A stretch of DNA of 64,000 nucleotides from Saccharina japonica. Taxonomy: Eukaryota > Sar > Phaeophyceae > Laminariales > Laminariaceae. Position 1 is the stretch's first letter, and the number at the start of each line of letters is the position of its first letter. The DNA is taken from NCBI GenBank assembly GCA_008828725.1, contig MEHQ01003910.1:4371-68370 (forward strand), given 5' to 3'. A program made the translations under genes and the position numbers. The notes beneath the pieces are model-generated. The model was not told where the DNA came from. It searched no databases and saw only the letters and a program-made list of their open reading frames with translations. Below are positions 53,701-63,471 of this stretch, piece by piece.

Positions 53701-56700
53701 AGTGTCCAACCCCACGAACGCGTCAGCCTCGATGGTCCCGATGATATTGCCGAAGAGCGACCTGTTACAACAGTGCGAACGTTCAGGTGCCGCCTTTCAG
53801 CACAGTGAACAAGAACGGAGACTCCGCTGCCGCACAACAGCATGGAACATTTATTTCACTCGCACAGGGCCCATGCGGTGTTTCTTCCAACTCTTGGTGC
53901 GAGGTTTTGACATTGATCGGGGGCGCATATGCTTTGTGGCCCGCGTACAGAAAGAACCTCTTCGAAGGAAAAGTCTAAGACGCAGACCACGATGTAGATG
54001 CACCTTGTTTTAGATGAGGTTTCTCGCTCGGAGGGGCGCTACACCTCATGCCCAAACCGAACCCAGGACGAAAAGACGCGTGCTGCAATGGAGGTACCCC
54101 CCCCATGTTGTTTGTTCTGAGGGTAGTCACTCGAGGAGCTATATACCTCGCCACAAAACAGATTTTGGGGGGGAACAAAAGTGTTATGTATATACCCGAT
54201 GAACAACCCCACCGCCTAAAGAAACACATGAAAAAACACATTTTCAGCTCAAAAATGGAAGTCCCGACGATTTTTGGGTTAAGGAACCACGCCATTCGGA
54301 AAACGATTCACCGAAAAAGTGCTACTTCTATCGTGGCACGCGTCGAAAATGAACATGCTACCCGACGAACAATCCCATGGCCTAGGAGTGCCACAAAATG
54401 TATTGCGTCACACAGGTATTTTAGTTCCGACGAGGTTTCGTTAAGGAGCCCGGTTCGTCATAAAAACATTTCCGCTTTCAAACGTGCAAGGTTTATCATC
54501 GCACGCGTCCTGGTGTCTAAGTGGATGTGGAATATTGTGGTGTTGGTTGGTGCGTACGAAACGATGCCCGCGCACGAGAACGTACACACAGCGCTTGTGT
54601 GCAACTATCGTACGCGGGGTGAAACCGTCCACTCGGTGCAAACTGCACGCAATCAAATCGTCGAGCGAGAGTGACTTAATGCTTTGCTGCACACCGCACA
54701 CCCAGATCACTCTGACAGAAGAGTTCTGCTGTAGACCTCCCTCGGTCCAAGGTAATAGCGGTACACCGGCGAACCAGTGCCGTAAGACACACAAAAACTA
54801 CTGTAAGATATCACCATGGATGATGATCACACCACAGAGTTCCGGCGTGGTGAGATTTAGTCACCCGTTCAGCTGACGCTACCCCAGGGACGACAGAACA
54901 ATACATGAATACTGGTGGTAATCTTCATCGATTGCTTGCTGCGGATACAGCTGACCGAAACCACGGCGCGATGATACCAACTTACGTTAATGTATACATA
55001 CATACTTGGAAGTAATAGAAAACTCACAGTTCTTGCAGAGAGTCCATACCACGGAAGGAATTGGCTGGAATGGTCTCTAGCTGATTGGCGTCGAGAAACC
55101 TGCTCAACCACAGCCGAAAACGCAATGGTCCAACGCTATACATTGTGACGGGGGTGCCATTCATATATAACCGTCTATACGTTCCGGAGTGACCTCGGCG
55201 ACGACCCAAGCAAGTCAAGTGGGGTTGCCGCACACGTCGTGTGTATCACTGTCTTTCTCGTGCCAGCAGTAGTTTCGTTGTTTCGAAAACACTGCGTATG
55301 AATGGACGCCACGTGTACACGCACGTGTCGGATGAGGCAAGGGGCGGTGCTCAACAGTGGGGGCGCCAAGAGGGTGTGCGGGGTATAACGCAGTAACCCG
55401 ACGCAGGGCGGGGAGAGTAGTGAGCGCTTGAAATGACCTCCGACAATGCCCTTGAAGCAGAGCATATCAGCTTGTTTTTCAGGTCTGCAAGATGGAAAGC
55501 AATGCCGCGAGACAGTTTCGGCAAAACTCTATGCTTTGAGACCAAGATAAATGTATTTGTGAATCCCGCTGGCTTGCATCTCCTTTTACCTGGTATTATT
55601 GTGGAAGTGTACGAAGTACAGAAAATAGTCCACAAAGGCACGCTGGAGCCATAACACAATTCAGGTGCTTAGTGGTAGACATGGTGCGGGCATCGGTCGG
55701 TTATGGCCCGGAGGGCCATATTTCCACTGAAACTACATAGACGGATTCCTTTTGCACGTGGTAACTCGTACCGCAATATAACGTGATTTATCAATTGCCT
55801 ACCGGACGGTGTGTGGTCACATTGGGTCAGATCGTTCCCGGGGGGGGGTAACTCTACGAGCGGGAGAAGGAGAGTAATTGGGTAAACATTGAATGCCCAA
55901 GACCCGATCTACGTTGCATTTGTGGTTTCCTACTGATAGTTTGCCGCCGACTTCTCTCACTGCAACCGCGGTCCATGGTTCATGACATATCATACCGGCT
56001 ACATGGTGTCTGTGCTTCCAAGCACATCCCTTAACAAAATGACGATACGATGGCACGACAAAATTAGGCAACACTAACAGGATACACGGCGGTGTGGTGC
56101 CGTATAATGTTTTGTTCAGGCAGGTTCGATGCCTATATGGTGACTGCCGTTAGGGTTTTCGACAGTGGCATGCACATATACCCGCTGTTGCTGTTTCTAC
56201 TCTCCTGCAGTGTTACAGCAACAATTTATCTCCACACGTTCATTCGCCGCGTCCTCTCCACTTGCTGCCGTTCCCGCTCCAACTACTGCTGTGCTTCTGC
56301 CTGTTGTCGTTCGTCTTCTGAACGATCACAGAGGATACCGTATTACCCCTTCGCCACCTCATTCCACCCTTTCCCTCTTCGTGTAGCGGGTTTCCTTTTT
56401 GTTCGTCGACATCGTCGCTCTTGTTGCTTGTTGCTATGAAAAAAACCTACAGCTCGATATCTTATTTACCAAACACACAGCCATCAGATCGCGAAAACCG
56501 CAAGAAACACCTGGGGTACCGTTTCCAGTGCTTTAAGTGCAATGTCCTTCAGCCGCTATTTTAGGTTGATAGAAACAGTGACCACAACACCTTATCGGTG
56601 CTTACATTTGACTTGAAATCTCAACGACCGCCCTATACGAGTGCAAATCCCTTGAAAACCGGTGAAGGTTTGTTTTTACAGAGGCACTCCACTGGATCTC

Positions 56701-59700
56701 AGGGGGGTGGATATCGACAGTCGCTTGCCTACTTGTTTGTGTTCGAGGGGAAAAGGTAAAAAACTCTCTTCAGGTTCCGGTGAGCATCGACAGGGGGCTC
56801 GGAATATATTGGCGTCAAGGCGCGCTGTGGGCAGCCTGACTCGGTCGATGAATGTTTATTCTGTGATCGAGTGTTGCACCAGCACTAGCCATAATGCGGT
56901 CGTGATCTCCTCCTAGGGCGAGATAAACGTCATCCCTCTCACGCTTACTCACAGAGACTCAAGAGCCACCAACCCCGCGAAGGTGTTCGCCTCGATGGTC
57001 TCGATGATGTTGCCGTCCAGTTCCCTGTTCGATCAAAGAAAAGGCACATGCAGCCTCTAAGCGTTGGGAGCGACAATGTAGAGTTCGTTGCCTCATGGCA
57101 GAGTGGGGTGTACAGGTGGAGCACAGCCCACACACTGCAGCGACCGATATGCTTCGTTAGATCTGGATACGCCGAGACGTATCACCATCCTAGATGTACC
57201 TAATCATAGACAGTGTCTCGTGTGCATGCTACGCCTAGCGCTAGCTGAATGCAGTGCTTCTTCCCACGAGAAACGTTCCCTCAGAGTGAAATACCACCAC
57301 GCAATTCCGCGGATAACCCGACCGAGGAATACTATTAATAGGACCCTTTACTCCCAGGCAATTTGAGATACGCCAGTGCTATAGCAAATATCAAAGATCG
57401 ATATGACCAGAGCGGCTTTCGCTACTGGGACTGTAGGTATGATGGGGAGACCGTATCCACCGCGTCTGATTCCAAACCAGCGCATGTGCTGTTCAGCCTG
57501 AGCTCCTCGAGGAACAACCAAACGGGGTCCAGCCACAATACCCGACGTACTGATGAGTTCCTTGCACGTCCTGGACACCAATGATTTCAACGGAGACGTG
57601 ATGGTGACAACCCTAACCCTCGTTTTCTCCTTGCATCACTCACAGTTGCATCAGAGACGCCATCCCGGCGAACGTGTTTGCTGGAAGAGTTTCCAGCTGG
57701 TTGTCTTGGAGCTCGCTGATCAATTTGAAAGGAAACGGAGACGGCCCGACAAATTACCGTGTACCAGCGGGAGGGTCGTGTTTGCATTGTAGCGTGCCCT
57801 CTGAGATGGGTGTAACAAGTGGGTCACCTGCGCGCTAGGACCAATATTGTGTTCACGTGAACAGTAGTTTCAATCTGCTGGTTGTGGGGATCGGGAGTGC
57901 AACTTGAGTACGGTGGGTATTTACCTGTAGTTTAGGGCTGAGTCGGGAAAGAATCTCAACAGCGAGGCCAGGTTAAATACGATATCGACAAAGGGCAGAT
58001 GGGGGCGTGGCAAAGTGTGGCCATATCAACATTCGTATAAGATGCCACCGTATTTTCAACATAATTTGTTACGTCAATATATACAGTGGCTCGATGAGTT
58101 TACGGGGGACGGGTTAATCTCGTCAAACCAACGCCATATATAGCAAATACCGCGGACTTCCGGGTTGTTTTTCGCGTTTCAGGTGGTGGATAGGGAAACG
58201 AACAAGGCACCCGAAAGTGATCCGGGAGCAAGGAAACGAACAAGGTGATATGTCGTAGATTCGGTGTAGGAGTGATACACTGTTTGCTGTGTTTTATGCC
58301 ATTTATGGTATTATTACTGTAGGAGTTGTTCTTAACCGAAACCAACGAGGTCTATGTACACAAAGGAAAGCAGACAAATTCGCAAATGAAGTGTGGTCCT
58401 GCTACTGCCAAAGTTCAATTTCCAGCTGTTCAAGTAGAAGCTTTTTCTTAGGACTATTAATAGTACGTCTACCAGCCTCACTATAAACCAGCACATAATC
58501 CAACATGTGACATGAACTGGTGCATGCAACAGTGTGCAAGTATAAAGCAGAATACAATATGTATGAAAGCACAAATTTCACGTAATACACTTGTTAACAA
58601 ACCCGTATATTTGGCTGATACAGAACGAAATGCTCAACACAGATCCAAACATGCACGTATAGGTGATATATACCGCGAATTCATTTTCTAAGTTGATTCG
58701 ATTTTAACGTTAGGGGTCGATGAGCGCGGGGTATGGCCACAAAGGTCGTTCCTACTGCTTGTGGGAATTCATGCATGGTCACATTGGTGCCAGCCTTCCG
58801 AGCACGAGCTGCGCACCCAAACGAAGAAAAGCAACAGGTAGCCCTAGAGGCAAAAGAGAAGCGAGCAGAAAGCGGGGCAGACCACAGCAAACAGGAGTCA
58901 TCTCGTTAAATAAATACTTCGAAGGTTTATGAAGGTGATCCATCGCATTCCGGCCGTTATTTGCGAATTCCGCAACCGGTAGCATACGAGAATGTGTGCG
59001 GCTGAATGAAGTCGAGCGCTCCGATATGTTGGACATGGAGCAGGGCCTTTGGTGCGGGCGTGTACTCGTGCCATAGATGTTGAACACGCGTTTCTCTCCA
59101 TCTTTGGTGGAGCCATGGTGGACAGCATGGTGCGACTCCAACCATACCACGAAAAGGGGGGTAAGAAGAGTGGGAAGGAACGGGCTGGCAAACCAGACGG
59201 GGAAGAGGTATACGAGGCGGCCCATGCGATGCGGGGAATGACGTACGCTTGGGGCCGGTATGGTATCGCCAAGGTCATCGTGGCTGCGTGTGCGATGTTT
59301 GCGCTTGCCATCTGGCCTGTCAGCTAACGATGGGGAACATATGTCGTGGACGTCGCTGCAGCCGATCAGGTGTACACGGAACCGGTCGAGCTGCTGTAGT
59401 CAGGCAGGGCTATCGGCGCAAATCAGGACGTTTGTGGCGAGACAACGCATTGAATCCAGAGGATATGAAACGTGCGTCAGGCTGTATGGTTATGGCGATC
59501 CATGGCAGCCCGGGTGTGCGCTTGACGTTGAACGTGTGGCTGCGAAATGCTGACGTACTCGATGCGATACTGTACAGGTGCGGCACATGAAGTTCAAACA
59601 AGCTAATTACAATAGTCTACACATATTACAATACACGCTACTTCGCTACTTCGCTACTTCGTCTGGCAGAAACTAAAGCACGAACACCACAACCTGTCCT

Positions 59701-62700
59701 TGGCCAGCGCGGCTGTCTAAAAGAAGACTCGGAGATCGTTGAGGGGACGAATGCCACTATTCGCGGGTTTTGTTGTACACATGAAAGAGGCCGCCGGCCG
59801 AGGAGGGTGATAGTTGTGAACAAACCTGTCGTCGTTCCTTCTGCTGAACTTGTGTCTGTCTCTGTAGAGACCTCAACGGGTGCGACTGTGCGTCAATGTT
59901 TATGGCCGGTCTATCCAAACAACTGTGCAATGCTAAATATGCGGGGATGGTACGACGTCGAAACGCACTGCTCTGTAGGTTTTCACGTCGAACCGTATAC
60001 GTCTCGTCCACTTTTGGCTGTTTCGTTTGGTCTGAGGTTCAATAAAAACTTACGTGGTTGTGTGCTAACCATCTCATCGTGGATGAACGATATATGGTAG
60101 GGATATTGTCCTCACGGATGAAGTTTTGATCAGTAGGTTCTCGATTCTTTCATATTCGGATTGCGCTGTTGATGGTCCTCCGGCTGTCTTTGGCGTTTTG
60201 GTCAGTTCCCCCAAATGTCGTTGGGTCTTTGAGTCCGCCCAGGTGGGCTGTGATCGTCAGGGGTCATCCGTGGCACATCCCCGGGTTTTCAGGTGGATAT
60301 AGGTCTTGGGGGGGAAAGGGACGTTACTGCTTGCTGCTGGAAATCATCGTGCGCAGCAATCAACCTCCTGTTTCATTTATGATAGTATTGTTCTGGGCGA
60401 TGTATGCCAGTTAACAAAATTCGTATACGACGTTCATCTGTGTTGGCTACGAAGGGAGACCCTCTCAACCGGGGTCTTTATGGATATTGACCCTGGGTTC
60501 AGGGTGGTCATGAGATGTGCCCTATAGGAGCTAGTGGCGAGTAAATATACTTGGATCCTCGTCTGAGTCGGGCACGGTAGTAGAGCGGCATGCAACACAC
60601 TCCGATGTCTGCAGAGGTGTCAACGTTGTTGCTGCATCCGTATAGATCATTTAATTAGTGTTAGTCCTGAGGTACAGAAAAATAACGGTTGGTGGTCAGA
60701 AAGACAAGCAAGACAGAAATACTTCAAAGGAGGGGAAAATACGTCAGTTGTTTGTTTGATGCTGGAGAATTGCCGTTGGCCCTCGGCAACAAAGTGGTTG
60801 ACGATAAAACCTTTACAAGAAACCTGTGCGCGCACCCTGCAGTATTCGCGGTGATACATGTGACTTTCTCCCTATCCTAGGGTACGTAAAAAAGGAATTG
60901 ACCTAAACAGCTGATGGTTGACCAATTGACCCGAGATATTAACCCTATGTCGACCCCCCCGGAACGATTGCCCTTGGAACGGGGGCAAGCTTGTTTGCAT
61001 CACGGCTCTCGATTCCCCCAGGGCCACCATCTGGTTCGAGAGCTAGTTCACCAGAGTTTGGTATCTGTGGTGGGGGGTATCAAAGCCACCCCTGTTGCCG
61101 GTACTTATCCATATACGATACGTTTGATTCCGTTGGTGTAATTGATCGCTGCATCAATCTTCATGCGGACGGAATGTCGGTCGCTGCAGTCGGGAGTCGT
61201 AGTCGTTAGCATAAAAGATGCACGAAGCCGTGTTTTGAGTGTCTACTTAGTTCGGTCGAGAAGAGCGCATCCTCAGTCGTTCACTCACAGATACACAAGA
61301 GCCCCCAAACCCGCGAAAGCATCCATCTCGATGGTAGCGATCTGGTTGTCGGGCATGGTCCTGTTTCAAAGACGAATTAACGGGTGGTATCTCTCATCGT
61401 AACGAACAACCACGATGAATTCGCTGCCGCATGCCAGAGTGGTTTGCAGCATCCCAACAGGGCACTTAAGCTGATGTTGGCGATTTCTGCTGGCAGGTGT
61501 TGATGTGTGTCAGGGGTGTTTTTACATTGGAATTTGCGCATAAGGGCGTGCGCCTTTCCCACTTGTGTATGCTACTTCTCGCCATACACTAGGAAAAGTG
61601 AGCAGTGGAAACGTTAGAAAGCGCATACCCCATTTTATGTCCATCGACTATCACCCCCAGTGACACTGCAAATCAAACTTTCGCGGACATCGCTCTTTTG
61701 GTCGGTCGTTACTACATATCCTCGGTCCAAGATCACTATCCATACCCCAGGGGCACTCAAAATCCTCCTGTATATCTCGAGACACAAGAAAGCAATAGGT
61801 TCACTATTCGACTTCGGGTACGGCATGACGACGACTTTCACCGCTTTTGACGTCGAAACAAAACATTCTCCCGTTAAGACTGGGCCACTCCGGAGACGAC
61901 CGAATGCTTTGGCTGCAGTCGACACAATGCTACATCAACATATTGGTCTCCACATTGCTGATTGCACCTAACGTATCGCGGTATCAACGCACGTATGCAC
62001 CGTTTGGGGACTCACAACGCGTGCAGAGCGCCCATAGAAGCGAAGAGGTTTGCTGGAAGGTTCTCCAGAACGTTTCCGTTGAGATACCTGGTCCAAGGCG
62101 GAGGCAACATCAAGGTGACGGCGATGTACGAAGGACCGGGGGAACAGGGTTACTTTGAAGGTCTCTGAGTGTCGTAGGCGATTGCTCAAGCAGAGGGGTT
62201 GCCTGCACGACCTAACCCAATGCCGTATTCATGTCAGTAGGTCCTACCACTTTACGGTTGGTGGCAATCCCTTTTACCGCGCTATTACAGGGGTCACGTG
62301 TGCATACGGACCTACCCAAGAGCGGATCTCAGACGCGGGGCAAGGCACCCCAACATCCGAAACCAGGGAGGGGCGGGCATCAGGATCTTCAAGGAGCGCC
62401 TTCCTACTCACCATCTTGGGGTCTACTACTTGTACTCGACAACACGCCGGAAATCTTCAATCTCAGACTGAGGACTTCTACCATCGACGAGGATTGTGGT
62501 GGAGGTAATGGATAAGTATGGTATTCCGAGAATGTTGGGTTTAGGAGCCCTGTCCTTTAGAAATTAGTTTGGATCAAAACCGTTACCCCTATCGCAACTC
62601 GGGTCTTTTTTTCTCCTTTTTGTCTTCGGAGATCACGTCAAAATATGTTATTTTGTCACGTTAGTTCGGTATATTGATGCAATGCTACAGCGAGGGTTCC

Positions 62701-63471
62701 GTCTTTCCCTGGGCTCTGTGTTTGTTTTTCGCATGCCAACTCCCTCAGTCCTGTAGATCGTGCGGGATCGCATACGTTCCGTAGTTCGTTCACACGTACT
62801 GCTATTAGTCCAGATTGTGACCGATCCCCCGTTGGAGCGCAGAGGACTCTCCTGAGTTTGTAGAAACGTGCGCAGCCGACCGTTAACACTTTGGAATCGG
62901 TTACTAGACGGATACATGTGAAATACCTCTCACTCATTGCGCAGTGTTAGCGGTGTACTATACGGGTTTGCCGCTGATGCAGGGTCTTGGTGCGATCGAC
63001 AGAGCATATTACCGCTGCCCGACGTCCGTTCTGACTGTCAAACGTATGGCATCTCCACTTGAAATTCCGTGAGCAAACACATCGCGGAACGCGGTACGTT
63101 CTTTCTAATTTCGACACATGATCATGGAGCAACTACTGGTTGGATTACCGTTCATCCCAATGTTGGCAGGAGCAGGGGGGTGGGGGGAGGTGTTGAATTA
63201 TCCCTGTGCGTATGGTACGCACCGAAATCTCATTTGTGGTGTTATGGGCGTGAAGGTAACCGAGGACTAGCTCCATCCTGAAGAGTCAACGATGGTGAGC
63301 ATTTACACATTGTAGGAAATACCGACAACCCGTGAAACCGCGGTTTCCGTGTCTATTTCTTGGAGTGAACATGAATACCGCTATCGCTCGCTCACTCACA
63401 AGTACTCAACAGCCACCAAATCGTCGAAAATCCCAGCCTCCAGGATGCCGATGTTGTTCCCAACTAAAGCC
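40937..63471 (-). CDS. Gene B: LRR exon-array protein with Cys-rich and GDPH C-terminal domains; inverted paralogue of gene A
   Basis: Exons in transcript order: 63471-63400, 62087-62016, 61360-61289, 57715-57644, 57024-56953, 55099-55028, 53761-53690, 51319-51248, 50153-50082, 48704-48624, 47627-47589, 46899-46853, 46459-46373, 42113-42012, 41791-40937. All junctions keep the frame, phase 2 in the LRR part and phase 1 after 46853. The protein plan is that of gene A: ten LRRs, cap, linker, two Cys modules and the GDPH domain. The first eight LRRs alternate between two types, a pattern absent from gene A. No start codon exon or final exon was found. Function unknown; a secreted or surface binding protein is the inference. 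Confidence 0.8.
42012..42113 (-). CDS. Gene B Cys-rich module II exon
   Basis: 102-bp exon between cacag and gtgaga, phase 1-1. It reads ECTDDAGCDTNNGEVCCLV and ends in AAGAC, with the same six Cys and spacing as the gene A exon at 22996-23097 although many other residues differ. Confidence 0.85.
42114..46372 (-). other. Gene B intron filled by a tandem array
   Basis: The 4.26-kb intron between Cys modules I and II; the matching gene A intron is 2.76 kb and has no such array. Most of it is the 350-bp array at 42460-44960. 45-46.3 kb holds no recognised feature; the - frame at 45079-45672 shows no domain. Confidence 0.6.
42460..44960. repeat. Degenerate tandem array, about 350-bp units
   Basis: Anchors of the form ttgattgcgagagctgtacg occur at about 42533, 42961, 43311, 43654 and 44624 (spacings 428, 350, 343 and 970). 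A second anchor, cacacggcctgc followed by ccttgcctcat, lies at about 42803, 43510 and 44893. Between them are GT-rich tracts such as ggtggtgtggtcgg. Units are diverged by point changes and length, so the array is old. Confidence 0.65.
46373..46459 (-). CDS. Gene B Cys-rich module I exon
   Basis: 87-bp exon between aacag and gtaaga, phase 1-1. It reads ECTPADAVSCEVDETCAAG and then AVGYTCVVAD. Same length, phase and Cys spacing as the gene A exon at 20146-20232; donor gtaaga is also shared. Confidence 0.85.
46853..46899 (-). CDS. Gene B linker exon, phase converter 2 to 1
   Basis: 47-bp exon between aaacag and gtaagt. It reads IDDSDLDLPTTDGMC. It enters in phase 2 from the LRR cap and leaves in phase 1. 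Counterpart of 19045-19088 with one more codon. Confidence 0.75.
47589..47627 (-). CDS. Gene B LRR C-terminal cap exon
   Basis: 39-bp exon between cttag and gtaag, phase 2-2. It reads VLDNPSLQCIPT with a split Ile codon. One codon shorter than the gene A cap (NLDGNNGLQCVPT) but with the same LQC.PT end. Confidence 0.8.
47628..48623 (-). other. Gene B intron, nothing recognised
   Basis: A 1.0-kb intron. The + frame at 47800-48306 (168 codons) shows no domain and lies on the opposite strand of a well-supported intron. Confidence 0.5.
48624..48704 (-). CDS. Gene B LRR exon 10, 81 bp with three-residue insert
   Basis: Exon between tatcag and gtgagt, phase 2-2. It reads NLGSNALTTLPAGLF and DGVGSGTSLVTV. 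The GSGTS insert and the 81-bp length match gene A exon 17796-17876 exactly. Confidence 0.9.
48705..50081 (-). other. Gene B intron, nothing recognised
   Basis: A 1.4-kb intron. A near-repeat of caggctgactttctt occurs at about 49460 and 49656. The - frame at 48897-49319 shows no domain. Confidence 0.5.
50082..50153 (-). CDS. Gene B LRR exon 9 (position-conserved)
   Basis: 72-bp exon between cgtcag and gtgagt, phase 2-2. One LRR beginning NFELNVLDRLPVDAF. Counterpart of gene A exon 15701-15772. The residue before the conserved block is Phe where all other repeats but one have Leu. Confidence 0.9.
51248..51319 (-). CDS. Gene B LRR exon 8 (type B)
   Basis: 72-bp exon between ttcag and gtgagt, phase 2-2. 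One LRR beginning FLNKNKLETIPGNLF and continuing ADMGDLHEL. B-type: LE after the Asn segment, Pro after the Ile, Met in the last turn. Confidence 0.9.
51320..53689 (-). other. Gene B intron carrying a SINE
   Basis: A 2.4-kb intron with a SINE (53074-53400) inserted opposite to the gene, and a short gtatagagctcc string near 52870 related to the inverted-repeat element family. The small open frames at 52.0-52.5 kb show no domain. Confidence 0.55.
53074..53400 (+). mobile_element. tRNA-derived SINE, copy 3 (best preserved)
   Basis: Head: ccccggtggtctaactggta (A box region) and gggggttcgagtctcctc (B box), about 45 bases apart as in a tRNA. Body: cacaattcgacgaacgttga, then gaagaaagtgctgaaacc, then gtgaccccggatctgagtta. 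Tail: A/G-rich with aataaatggga. About 327 bp. No functional tRNA can be folded because the acceptor stem is absent. Confidence 0.8.
53690..53761 (-). CDS. Gene B LRR exon 7 (type A)
   Basis: 72-bp exon between taacag and gtgagt, phase 2-2. One LRR beginning SLFGNIIGTIEADAF. The upstream intron keeps the A-type motif (gtgcggcagcgg on the - strand at about 53832, 70 bp before the exon). Confidence 0.9.
54075..54510. mobile_element. MITE-like elements, copy B and a truncated second copy
   Basis: 54075-54344 has inverted ends gacgcgtgctgcaatggagg and cttctatcgtggcacgcgtc. 54345-54510 repeats the right two thirds (tgctacccgacgaacaatcc, gttaaggagcccggttcgtc) and again ends in atcgcacgcgtcc. The 208-codon + frame at 54048-54674 runs through both copies and is a by-product of the repeat. 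Confidence 0.6.
55028..55099 (-). CDS. Gene B LRR exon 6 (type B)
   Basis: 72-bp exon between gagcag and gtgagt, phase 2-2. One LRR beginning FLDANQLETIPANSF, continuing RGMDSLQEL. A gtgcggcaacccc string lies about 115 bp upstream, shared in form with exons 2 and 8 of this gene. Confidence 0.9.
55100..56952 (-). other. Gene B intron with pyrimidine-rich tract
   Basis: A 1.85-kb intron. 56180-56400 is C/T-rich on the + strand and loosely resembles 30700-30900. The + frame at 56092-56439 is a composition effect; no domain. Confidence 0.5.
56953..57024 (-). CDS. Gene B LRR exon 5 (type A)
   Basis: 72-bp exon between gaacag and gtgagt, phase 2-2. One LRR beginning ELDGNIIETIEANTF. The A-type motif survives upstream as catgaggcaacgaactc on the - strand. 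Confidence 0.9.
57644..57715 (-). CDS. Gene B LRR exon 4 (type B)
   Basis: 72-bp exon between gatcag and gtgagt, phase 2-2. One LRR beginning ELQDNQLETLPANTF, continuing AGMASLMQL. Forms an A-B pair with exon 5 lying 619 bp downstream in the transcript direction. Confidence 0.9.
57716..61288 (-). other. Gene B large intron, no recognised exon
   Basis: A 3.6-kb intron, the longest in the LRR part. A + frame at 59049-59327 (93 codons) ends in a hydrophobic stretch, and an upstream + frame ending near 58930 carries KRGRPQQ, an AT-hook-like string. Neither has a start context or family I can name. Small direct repeat ggaaacgaacaagg near 58192 and 58234. Confidence 0.45.
59049..59327 (+). CDS. 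Doubtful small open frame with C-terminal hydrophobic segment
   Basis: 93 codons from ATG to stop inside a gene B intron on the opposite strand. The middle is charged (HEKGGKKSGKERAGKPDGEE) and the end reads GIAKVIVAACAMFALAIWPVS, long enough for a tail anchor. No homologue recognised; chance is likely. Confidence 0.15.
   Translation: MVRACTRAIDVEHAFLSIFGGAMVDSMVRLQPYHEKGGKKSGKERAGKPDGEEVYEAAHAMRGMTYAWGRYGIAKVIVAACAMFALAIWPVS
61289..61360 (-). CDS. Gene B LRR exon 3 (type A)
   Basis: 72-bp exon between aaacag and gtgagt, phase 2-2. One LRR beginning TMPDNQIATIEMDAF. Met replaces the usual Leu at position 2. The motif catgcggcagcgaattc lies about 70 bp upstream. Confidence 0.9.
62016..62087 (-). 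CDS. Gene B LRR exon 2 (type B)
   Basis: 72-bp exon between accag and gtgagt, phase 2-2. One LRR beginning YLNGNVLENLPANLF, continuing ASMGALHAL. A gtgcaggcaacccc string lies about 115 bp upstream, as at exons 6 and 8. Confidence 0.9.
62510..62612 (+). mobile_element. MITE-like element fragment, copy D
   Basis: Right-end fragment sharing gttgggtttaggagccc and cgttacccctatcgcaactc with copies A and B. Left end not seen. Confidence 0.45.
63400..63471 (-). CDS. Gene B LRR exon 1 (type A), first seen
   Basis: 72-bp exon between gaacag and gtgagt, phase 2-2. One LRR beginning ALVGNNIGILEAGIF. The catgcggcagcagattg motif lies about 75 bp upstream. An earlier exon must supply the split codon, so the gene extends beyond this point. 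Confidence 0.85.

Noticed and set aside
54048-54674. 208-codon + strand open frame
   Set aside because: It runs through two copies of a short inverted-repeat element and has no domain; the opposite strand carries a well-supported intron.
62850-62890. Possible decayed B-type LRR exon on the - strand (reads FLQTQESPLRSNGG)
   Set aside because: The conserved Asn and the hydrophobic spacing are missing; similarity is limited to the first two residues.
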